A stretch of 64,000 nt of DNA from a virus. The notes beneath the pieces are model-generated. The model was not told the origin of the DNA. It saw nothing but the letters and a program-made list of their open reading frames with translations, and ran no database searches. Of the stretch, positions 58,381 through 64,000 are shown in pieces; position 1 is the stretch's first letter; the number at the start of each line of letters is the position of its first letter. The stretch is taken from IMG/VR virus record IMGVR_UViG_3300005264_000008, positions 18,229 to 82,228 of that record, one strand, 5' to 3'. Both the position numbers and the translations under genes were made by a program.

Positions 58381-60753
58381 ATGATAACAGAAATGATAAG
58401 TCCAAATGTATACCAAACAGAACAAGATATTTCATATCTACCACAAACATCACAAGCAGGTGAATTAGTTATTATCGGAACAACTGAAATGGGTGAGGCA
58501 TTCATTCCAACTGATATTACTAGTGTAACAGAATTTAATACAAAATACGGATATAGTAATAAATATAATTATGTACCACAAACGGTATATAATTTCCTAA
58601 AATATGGAAATATTACAACTGTAGTTCGTTTAATGAGTGAAAATGGTTATACACATGATAGTACTATTGCAATAGCATTTGAAGTTGTAGAAGATGCTAC
58701 ACAAAGTATAATTGCATTATTACACAGAGCAGAAGGTTCAACTAAAATAATTGGAGACGATGCTCAGATAAATATTACAATAACACATATATCAGGACAC
58801 GAATATACTGCAAATATTGAAGTTACTGATGGTGCATATGCAAGTTTAACTGAATCATATACTTTCTCATTAGTTTCAACTGCATCAAATTACATATCAA
58901 AAGTATTTTCAACATCACCACAAACAAGTAAATTGGTATATTTATATAATATATTTGATGAGAAAATTAGTGAATTAATAACGTATATTACATCTGAAGG
59001 ATATACATATACATTAGAAGATACATCATTTGATTTAGATTTTGATAGTGTTCCTTACACACGTGCTTCTACACCGTGGATTATATCACAATTTACCGAT
59101 TCAAATGATTCATATAATAAGTTATTCAAATTTAATACATTTTCACAAGGAAATAACATGAATAAAAAAGTGAAAATTTCACTTGAAAATATTAAATACG
59201 CATCAGAAGTACCAAATAGTGATTATGGAACATTTACAGTATTAGTACGAGAATTTGATGATACTGATGTACGTCCTGTTGTACTTGAACGCTTTAATAA
59301 TGTAACATTAAATCCAACTGATACTAATTATATTGCACGTGTTATTGGTGATAGTTATAAAACTATAGTTGGAAATAAAATCATCAAACATGGTAATTAT
59401 GCTAATTTAAGTAATTATATTTATGTTGAAATCAATGCCGATGTTAATAATGGAACAACATCACCCGAATTAGTTCCATTTGGATTTGAGAAATTACAAG
59501 TGCCAGTAATTGACAGTACAATCGAGAATTCATTTCCAATTACTAAATTAATAACATTACAAGATATTTCAGGAGTATATAATACTAAAGTATATCATGG
59601 TTATAATTTCGATTCAGCGGATAATATCCAATATTTAATGCAAATAGCCACATCAAATGGAACAAGTTTAGTTAATAATATCAATACATTATTTAATTTA
59701 GATAATTGTATTATACATAATGATGCATCACAAGATGCAGGTGCAAATGTTGGTGATAGTTCTTTATTGTCAGCACGTAAATTTTCAATACCATTCCAAA
59801 ATGGATTTGATGGTGATGACCCTGCTAAATATAAAGCAATTGATGGTGAAATTACAAGTTCAAATGTATTTGGATTCGATTGTGGTGACGCAAATGCAAC
59901 TGGAACAGCATTATACAAAAAAGCATTTTTAATACTATCAAATGTCGATGTATATGATTTTAATATTTTAACAACACCAGGTATAAATTATAGATTACAT
60001 CCAGCTGTAATTACAAGTGGTATTAACTTATGTGAACTTAGAGGAGACGTTATATATTTAACTGACATTTCTGCGAAAGACGATTCAGTTGCAACAGCAA
60101 CAAATGCAACTTCAACATTAGATACCAATTTTGCTTCTACTTATTTTCCGTGGGGAAAACTATTTGACAGTGATACTAATTCATATCGATGGATGCCAAC
60201 TTCAGTATTTGTTCCACAAGCAATTGCATTTAATGATAAAATAGGTTATCAATGGAATGCACCAGCAGGACTAAATCGTGGTGTACTTGATAATGTTTTA
60301 GATGTAGCAATCGAATTAGATATTAATGAACGTGATGAATTATACGAAGCAAACATTAATCCAATTGCAACATTTAAAGAAGGAATCACAGTGTGGGGAC
60401 AAAAAACATTACAACAAAAATCAAGTGCACTTGATAGAGTTAATGTTAGAAGATTATTAATTAACTTAAAGAAATACACTAATTCAAAAGTTAAATATAG
60501 TGTATTTGAAGGAAATACACAAGTTACCCGAAATAAAATAATCAATATATTAAGTCCTTATTTGGATAGAGTTCAACAAAAAGGTGGATTATATGCGTAT
60601 AAAATTATAATGGATGAAACAAATAATACGGCAGATGTAATTGATAGGAATATGCTTAAAGGAAAAATTGCAATTAAACCTACTAAAACCGCTGAAATAA
60701 TTGACATTACATGGTCAATAGTTGGGTCTGATTTTGATTTAGAAACTATATAA
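58381..60753 (+). CDS. Tail sheath protein (gp18-like)
   Basis: 790 residues. N-terminal SPNVYQTEQDISYLPQTSQA with VVRLM, mid-protein YNFLKYGNITTVVRLM, and the C-terminal core AIAFNDKIGYQWNAPAGLNR, LYEANINPIATFKEGITVWG and VNVRRLLINLKKY are those of contractile sheath proteins. Size is close to T4 gp18 (659) with extra insertions. It drives injection by contracting around the tube. Confidence 0.93.
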   Translation: MITEMISPNVYQTEQDISYLPQTSQAGELVIIGTTEMGEAFIPTDITSVTEFNTKYGYSNKYNYVPQTVYNFLKYGNITTVVRLMSENGYTHDSTIAIAFEVVEDATQSIIALLHRAEGSTKIIGDDAQINITITHISGHEYTANIEVTDGAYASLTESYTFSLVSTASNYISKVFSTSPQTSKLVYLYNIFDEKISELITYITSEGYTYTLEDTSFDLDFDSVPYTRASTPWIISQFTDSNDSYNKLFKFNTFSQGNNMNKKVKISLENIKYASEVPNSDYGTFTVLVREFDDTDVRPVVLERFNNVTLNPTDTNYIARVIGDSYKTIVGNKIIKHGNYANLSNYIYVEINADVNNGTTSPELVPFGFEKLQVPVIDSTIENSFPITKLITLQDISGVYNTKVYHGYNFDSADNIQYLMQIATSNGTSLVNNINTLFNLDNCIIHNDASQDAGANVGDSSLLSARKFSIPFQNGFDGDDPAKYKAIDGEITSSNVFGFDCGDANATGTALYKKAFLILSNVDVYDFNILTTPGINYRLHPAVITSGINLCELRGDVIYLTDISAKDDSVATATNATSTLDTNFASTYFPWGKLFDSDTNSYRWMPTSVFVPQAIAFNDKIGYQWNAPAGLNRGVLDNVLDVAIELDINERDELYEANINPIATFKEGITVWGQKTLQQKSSALDRVNVRRLLINLKKYTNSKVKYSVFEGNTQVTRNKIINILSPYLDRVQQKGGLYAYKIIMDETNNTADVIDRNMLKGKIAIKPTKTAEIIDITWSIVGSDFDLETI

Positions 60754-60759
60754 TATAAT

Positions 60760-60792
60760 AAAAAGACTATGATATTTATATTGTGGTCTTTT
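60760..60792 (+). terminator. Probable terminator after tail sheath
   Basis: AAAAAGACTATGA-TATTTATA-TTGTGGTCTTTTC: stem including G-U pairs with a short T run. Confidence 0.55.
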
Positions 60793-60821
60793 CTTTCAAA
60801 TTGAAAAGCAAACAAAATAAC

Positions 60822-61121
60822 ATGACACTCATTGAACAAATCTCATCTAATATAATACACGAAATTAAACAATTATCATTTCTAAATAAAAAAACATATG
60901 AACTTGTTAAATCGAAATTAACAACAAGCGAATGGAATACAAATATATTAGATGGTAAACATATAACAGATAGTACTGCTAAATATTTAAAAAATCGAGT
61001 TGATGAAATATTATCTGAAATTGGTATGTCAGTTGTGTTAGGTAAAAATTATAATACTAAATTGACAGAATTATTTGAAACAATTTCAATTTATTATGGA
61101 TATATAACAAAATACAAATAA
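60822..61121 (+). CDS. Small hypothetical helical protein
   Basis: 99 residues from the ATG at 60822; the frame reaches upstream into the terminator and is not used. MTLIEQISSNIIHEIKQLSF... loosely resembles the tag (short helix with I-x-x-I-I-x-E) but lacks the Lys-rich start. Ends where a 93-base repeat begins. Unknown function. Confidence 0.5.
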   Translation: MTLIEQISSNIIHEIKQLSFLNKKTYELVKSKLTTSEWNTNILDGKHITDSTAKYLKNRVDEILSEIGMSVVLGKNYNTKLTELFETISIYYGYITKYK

Positions 61122-61202
61122 AATAATTAAATGTGATTATTTTATTAAAATAATCAATAATCAATAATCAATAATTATGAAACTAACAAAAAAACAATTA
61201 AC
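61110..61202 (+). repeat. 93-base direct repeat with tag start, copy 1
   Basis: Contains the end of one gene, the ATAATCAATAATCAATAATC leader and the first codons of the tag (to MKLTKKQLT). An exact copy lies 764 bases later. Confidence 0.92.
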
Positions 61203-61731
61203 AGAAATAATCAATGAATCAATTCAAAAATATTTGAATGAATCTAGTGCAGGTATCACAATCAAAGAATATATCAATAAATTAGAAAAAGAAATACAAA
61301 AAATATTTCCTAAATCGCTTGCATCTGTTCGTTTACACAAGGGATTAATGCCATCTATAGTTATTGTATTTGGGATTGGTAAGGATAAATCCGAATGGCA
61401 AAATGGTATTCTTCGTAATGACCCTGTTGTACATAAATTAAGTATATTTTTTGAAGATATATCTGAAAATGGTTCTTTGACAGAAACTGATTTACTTCCA
61501 CAAGTATTATCATTTGACGTATCAATTGGTGGACGTATTACAATTAAAGCGACAGATGGATTTTCAGCATATTCATCAATGAAAACAGGTATTAGAAAGA
61601 AAAAAGGAAATCCAGACCAAATATTTAAACATATAGTTAATTATTTTAAAAAATTAAAGACTATTTGGGTAAACAATCTTGATAAATTAGATGATGAGCA
61701 TTATAAATTATATGGTAAAAAATATAAATAA
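61177..61731 (+). CDS. Tagged protein 8
   Basis: 184 residues. Tag MKLTKKQLTEIINESI then QKYLNE, followed by SSAGITIKEYINKLEKEIQK. The body (about 160 residues) has alternating strands and helices (HKLSIFFEDI, SFDVSIGGRITIKATDG) and a basic C-terminus. Function unknown. Confidence 0.65.
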   Translation: MKLTKKQLTEIINESIQKYLNESSAGITIKEYINKLEKEIQKIFPKSLASVRLHKGLMPSIVIVFGIGKDKSEWQNGILRNDPVVHKLSIFFEDISENGSLTETDLLPQVLSFDVSIGGRITIKATDGFSAYSSMKTGIRKKKGNPDQIFKHIVNYFKKLKTIWVNNLDKLDDEHYKLYGKKYK

Positions 61732-61739
61732 TCAATAAC

Positions 61740-61931
61740 ATGAAGACAGAAAAAATATGTATTAATCATGATTGCCCATTAAGGAAAATATGTAAAACAT
61801 ACAACAAAGAAAAATATACAAATATATTAAATATTCCGAGAGAAAAATTTCAATATAGTATCGAAAAATCACCAAATACAAATAAAATAATTAAATGTGA
61901 TTATTTTATTAAAATAATCAATAATCAATAA
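61740..61931 (+). CDS. Small cysteine-containing protein (63 residues)
   Basis: MKTEKICINHDCPLRKICKT..., with Cys spacing CxxxxC and C at 7, 12, 18, and a later Cys (IKCDYF): perhaps a small zinc- or Fe-S-binding protein. Its last 16 codons lie inside the 93-base repeat, copy 2. Confidence 0.5.
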   Translation: MKTEKICINHDCPLRKICKTYNKEKYTNILNIPREKFQYSIEKSPNTNKIIKCDYFIKIINNQ

Positions 61932-61966
61932 TCAATAATTATGAAACTAACAAAAAAACAATTAAC
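61874..61966 (+). repeat. 93-base direct repeat with tag start, copy 2
   Basis: Identical to 61110-61202. Here it spans the end of the 61740 gene and the start of the next tagged gene. Confidence 0.92.
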
Positions 61967-62207
61967 TGGGATAATTAGTGAAACAATTACTAAATATCTA
62001 AATGAATCACAAATAACAAACTATGGATTTGTATTTAGTCGCAAGAATGGATTTAAAGTAATAGCAATATGGGATAAAAAACACAATGAATCAATTTCTT
62101 TATTTGCACAAAATATACAAAATACAACTAAATTCACAGATGCTGATTATATGACATTTACATCATTAACCAAAATGAATGAATACTTATTGAAATATGC
62201 ATATTAA
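61941..62207 (+). CDS. Tagged protein 9
   Basis: 88 residues. Tag MKLTKKQLTGIISETI then TKYLNE, followed by SQITNYGFVFSRKNGFKVIA. The cargo is a small beta-rich domain of about 60 residues with FSRKNGFKVIAIW. Function unknown. After it come a perfect hairpin and the tRNA cluster. Confidence 0.65.
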   Translation: MKLTKKQLTGIISETITKYLNESQITNYGFVFSRKNGFKVIAIWDKKHNESISLFAQNIQNTTKFTDADYMTFTSLTKMNEYLLKYAY

Positions 62208-62291
62208 TTATTCAATAAGAGTACTAAATATCAATTCTAAACAACTATAATTTTAAATGGTAGTTTGTAATCAGTTCATTATGTACGAAGC

Positions 62292-62339
62292 TATAACTAG
62301 CCAAAACAACATCTAAATATATTGTTTTGGCTAGTTATA
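62292..62339. terminator. Perfect 18-bp hairpin, possible terminator
   Basis: TATAACTAGCCAAAACAA at 62292-62309 is exactly complementary to 62322-62339. Same TAGCCAAA...TTTGGCTA core as 10727-10774. Confidence 0.5.
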
Positions 62340-62351
62340 ATATAACAAAAC

Positions 62352-62389
62352 AAAAAAAATCTTATTATTTATTTAATAAGATTTTTTTT
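62352..62389. terminator. Intrinsic terminator
   Basis: AAAAAAAATCTTATT-ATTTATTT-AATAAGATTTTTTTT between plus-strand genes and the reverse-strand tRNA run. Confidence 0.85.
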
Positions 62390-62395
62390 GTTTAA

Positions 62396-62467
62396 AGACT
62401 CTGACGAGATTCGAACCCATATCTGAACGTTCGTAGCGTACTGTTCTGACCATTGAACTACAGTGTC
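62396..62467 (-). tRNA. tRNA-Arg (ACG)
   Basis: Reverse strand: acceptor GACACTG/CAGAGTC (one A-A mismatch), D arm TAGTTCAATGGTCAGAAC, anticodon loop CTACGAA (anticodon ACG), T loop GGGTTCGAATC. The anticodon A would normally be deaminated to inosine. Two mismatched pairs (acceptor and anticodon stem). Confidence 0.7.
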
Positions 62468-62498
62468 AATTATCAATTAAAATAAGATACCGCCTATA

Positions 62499-62870
62499 TT
62501 AAAACATACCATTGAATCGTTTCCATATCTCAGTACGTGTTTGTTTATCCAATGAACTAGATTTCATTGCTTTTGTCAATGCAAGCGTCATTCCGACTCT
62601 ATCGCTGTGTTTATCAATCGGATTTAATATTGCAATTCCAATTGAACTTTCTTTTTGTGTAGACTGTTCAAGTGGCATACTATAATTATCAAAGCTAATC
62701 AATATATAATTATTATCACATTGTGTGTCAGCATCTGTATTCTTAGTCACATTAAGATAACATTTTATAATATCTCTTTGTTTAAATTCACCTTCTACAA
62801 ATATATTAGTAGATTTTTTTTCAAATATTATTTCTGTAACTGTTTTTTTGTTTTTGTTTATTAATACCAT
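62499..62870 (-). CDS. Hypothetical protein inside the tRNA cluster
   Basis: 123 residues, MVLINKNKKTVTEIIFEKKS..., beta-rich in the first half with DIIKCYLNVTKNTDAD-like strands, then SMPLEQSTQKESSIGIAILN and a helical end (TRTEIWKRFNGMF). No family recognised. It sits between tRNA genes on the same strand. Confidence 0.55.
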   Translation of the reverse strand: MVLINKNKKTVTEIIFEKKSTNIFVEGEFKQRDIIKCYLNVTKNTDADTQCDNNYILISFDNYSMPLEQSTQKESSIGIAILNPIDKHSDRVGMTLALTKAMKSSSLDKQTRTEIWKRFNGMF

Positions 62871-62898
62871 ATTATTATGTTTTTAGAACGTTTTAATG

Positions 62899-62971
62899 TG
62901 GGAAATAATGGAATCGAACCATTGTCATATGGATGTAAACCATATATTCTGAACCGCTGAACTAATTTCCC
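62899..62971 (-). tRNA. tRNA-Val (TAC)
   Basis: Reverse strand: acceptor GGGAAAT/ATTTCCC, anticodon stem TATGG/CCATA with loop TTTACAT (anticodon TAC), T loop GGTTCGATTCC. Well formed. Confidence 0.9.
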
Positions 62972-62987
62972 ATAATTTTTTTATTGT

Positions 62988-63066
62988 AGCGGATACAGGA
63001 CTCGAACTCGTGAGACTTTCGCAATAGCTTATGATGCAATCTAGTTACCAACTACTGACAATCCGC
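62988..63066 (-). tRNA. tRNA with anticodon CAT (Met or Ile type)
   Basis: Reverse strand: acceptor GCGGATT/TATCCGC, anticodon stem ATTGC/GCTAT with loop ATCATAA (anticodon CAT), T arm ACGAG-TTCGAGT-CCTGT. One mismatch each in acceptor, anticodon and T stems. Initiator, elongator or lysidine-type Ile cannot be told apart here. Confidence 0.7.
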
Positions 63067-63081
63067 AATATTATTGATTTA

Positions 63082-63161
63082 AGATAGTCGTGGGAATCGA
63101 ACCCACATTTTCAGTTCCAATTACACGTACCAATTTAGAAGATTGGTGTGACTACACTACC
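63082..63161 (-). tRNA. Atypical tRNA-like gene, anticodon TCT (Arg)
   Basis: Reverse strand: perfect anticodon stem CCAAT/ATTGG with loop CTTCTAA (anticodon TCT) and perfect T arm GTGGG-TTCGATT-CCCAC. The acceptor can pair as GGTAGTG/GACTATC (6 of 7), but then only 8 bases remain where the D arm should be, and the variable region is 23 bases. Either a degenerate gene or an unusual D-arm-poor tRNA. Confidence 0.5.
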
Positions 63162-63173
63162 AAATTATAAATG

Positions 63174-63247
63174 TGAACCAAGTGGGATTCGAACCCACGA
63201 CCTCCGCATTAAAAGTGCGATGCTCTAACCAGCTGAGCTACTGGTTC
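63174..63247 (-). tRNA. tRNA-Lys (TTT)
   Basis: Reverse strand: acceptor GAACCAG/TTGGTTC, D arm TAGCTCAGCTGGTTAGAGCA, anticodon loop CTTTTAA (TTT), T arm GTGGG-TTCGAAT-CCCAC. Well formed. Confidence 0.93.
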
Positions 63248-63277
63248 AATATGTTTTAATTCATAAAACAAATTTTG

Positions 63278-63349
63278 CTCACTCAGATGGGTTCGAACCA
63301 TCGACCTACTGGTTAACAGCCAGTTGCTCTACCACTGAGCTACGAGTGA
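63278..63349 (-). tRNA. tRNA-Asn (GTT)
   Basis: Reverse strand: acceptor TCACTCG/TGAGTGA, anticodon stem ACTGG/CCAGT with loop CTGTTAA (GTT), T arm GATGG-TTCGAAC-CCATC. Well formed. Confidence 0.92.
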
Positions 63350-63492
63350 ATTTTTTATGGATACTTTATCAATGCATTGCAAAAATCACTAAGCATGTAT
63401 ACGTCAATTTCTCCATTTGGTTATTTACTACTATCAAGTTGATTAAACAATAAGATTCCATAACCAATATTTTTATATGAACGGATTTATTG

Positions 63493-63566
63493 TACTCCCA
63501 ATGAGGCTCGAACTCATAATCTCCACCGTGAAAGGGTGACGACTTAGCCAATTTGTCCATAGGAGC
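63493..63566 (-). tRNA. tRNA-Glu (TTC)
   Basis: Reverse strand: acceptor GCTCCTA/TGGGAGT, anticodon stem TCACC/GGTGG with loop CTTTCAC (TTC), T arm ATGAG-TTCGAGC-CTCAT. Well formed. Confidence 0.9.
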
Positions 63567-63632
63567 ATATAACAGATGACAAGCGTTTTCAATTTACAAA
63601 TTTGATGCTTTTAATTGCTGTACGTCATCTTA

Positions 63633-63744
63633 TTCAGTTCTTTTTTTTTGTTGTTGGAATAACATCCTTCCTTGCGTTTGTGTGTTTTTTACAAATAAAT
63701 TACTTTATTTTCATCTATTTTTTATCCACACATCATTTTGTATT
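63633..63744 (+). repeat. Direct repeat at right end, copy 1
   Basis: TTCAGTTC, a T run, GTTGTTGGAATAACATCC and TTCCTTGCGTTTGTGTG through to TATCCACACATCATTTTGTA. Recurs 255 bases later up to the window edge, differing by one T in the run. The interval 63567-64000 has no gene and is very T-rich. Confidence 0.9.
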
Positions 63745-63846
63745 TTCTCCCTTTTATTATAACAGATGATTATTTTTTTGCTACCATTGCGTTTTTTTGA
63801 GTTGCTGTTAATCATCTTATTCATGTTACTATTTATTGTTTTTTTT

Positions 63847-63873
63847 TTGAAAAAAATTTTGTTTTATATTTGC
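63847..63873 (+). promoter_or_regulatory. Bacteroidetes-type promoter in repeat region
   Basis: TTG at 63847-63849 and TATATTTG at 63865-63872 followed by C. The spacing of 15 bases is a little short. It would transcribe rightward into the second repeat copy. Confidence 0.5.
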
Positions 63874-63887
63874 TGTTAGTAACATTA

Positions 63888-64000
63888 TTTCAGTTCTTTT
63901 TTTTGTTGTTGGAATAACATCCTTCCTTGCGTTTGTGTGTTTTTTACAAATAAATTACTTTATTTTCATCTATTTTTTATCCACACATCATTTTGTATTT
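63888..64000 (+). repeat. Direct repeat at right end, copy 2 (cut by window edge)
   Basis: Second copy of the 112-base repeat at 63633-63744. Shorter shared pieces (TCATCTTATTCA, AACAGATGA, TTGCTGTTA) also recur in the interval, suggesting a tandem array with more copies beyond the window. Confidence 0.9.

Noticed and set aside
61110-61966. CRISPR array
   Set aside because: Only two copies, 764 bases apart, containing coding sequence; no regular spacing or cas genes anywhere in the window.
63369-63560. 63-codon reverse ORF overlapping tRNA-Glu
   Set aside because: Its start lies inside the tRNA gene and the translation reads through tRNA sequence.
1-64000. Shine-Dalgarno sites as guides to start codons
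   Set aside because: No consistent AGGAGG-like sequences precede the starts; A-rich leaders, spacing and overlaps were used instead, as usual for Bacteroidetes and their phages.

Overview
This window is a piece of a very AT-rich, lytic-type tailed phage genome with a contractile tail. It carries a recognisable T4-like core: primase, DnaB-type helicase, two clamp-loader subunits, Mre11/Rad50 recombination nuclease, late sigma factor, topoisomerase II subunit, large terminase, tail sheath and baseplate proteins. The host is most likely a member of the Bacteroidetes. Several leaders contain the Bacteroidetes promoter box TAnnTTTG (10794, 16682, 27091 reverse, 50616, 56460 reverse, 63865), and starts lack Shine-Dalgarno sequences and are instead preceded by A-rich DNA. 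No capsid, portal or prohead protease gene, DNA polymerase or sliding clamp is visible, so this is only part of the genome.

Layout. 0-3.3 kb: gp55-like sigma factor and a baseplate spike protein. 3.3-4.1 kb: a decayed reverse-strand stretch. 4.2-10.2 kb: primase, two DNA methyltransferases and the Mre11/Rad50 pair. 10.2-11.9 kb: small-gene cassettes. 12-15.3 kb: GroEL, a zinc-ribbon protein, a RecB-type nuclease and a SLOG-like protein. 15.3-17.7 kb: more cassettes, including a cytosine methyltransferase. 17.8-18.1 kb: tRNAs. 18.2-25.6 kb: B12-dependent ribonucleotide reductase with an intein, clamp loader gp44, a third methyltransferase. 25.7-29.4 kb, reverse: nucleotidyltransferase, methyltransferase, gp62-like subunit, gp53-like LysM protein. 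29.5-37.5 kb: helicase, then a run of proteins with a shared N-terminal tag. 37.6-43.3 kb: SNF2 helicase, topoisomerase, membrane protein. 43.3-48 kb, reverse: tagged peptidase and P-loop kinase, then terminase. 48-51.2 kb: cassettes around GroES. 51.3-57.4 kb, reverse: large structural protein, cassettes, CCA-adding enzyme, YqeY. 57.5-62.2 kb: histidine-kinase-like membrane protein, tail sheath, more tagged proteins. 62.4-63.6 kb: a reverse-strand tRNA cluster. 63.6-64 kb: a repeated promoter-like region.

Three things stand out. First, about ten otherwise unrelated proteins begin with nearly the same 20-25 residue segment (MK-[IL]-TKK-x-L-T-x-I-I-x-E), usually ending in [LI]NE. That resembles the capsid-targeting peptides and the [LI]xE cleavage site of the T4 prohead protease, so these may be proteins carried in the virion and injected. 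The tag and its leader are duplicated at DNA level, as if used as a swappable module. Second, small single-gene units are separated by imperfect inverted repeats that look like integron attC sites, forming phage-borne cassette arrays without an integrase in view. Third, three DNA methyltransferases end in the same hexapeptide, NNLFNF, and the sigma factor ends in NKLFKF, which suggests recruitment to the sliding clamp.

Many loci, mostly in the cassette blocks, show a single in-frame stop or a one-base frameshift. These may be real decay or assembly error in homopolymers.
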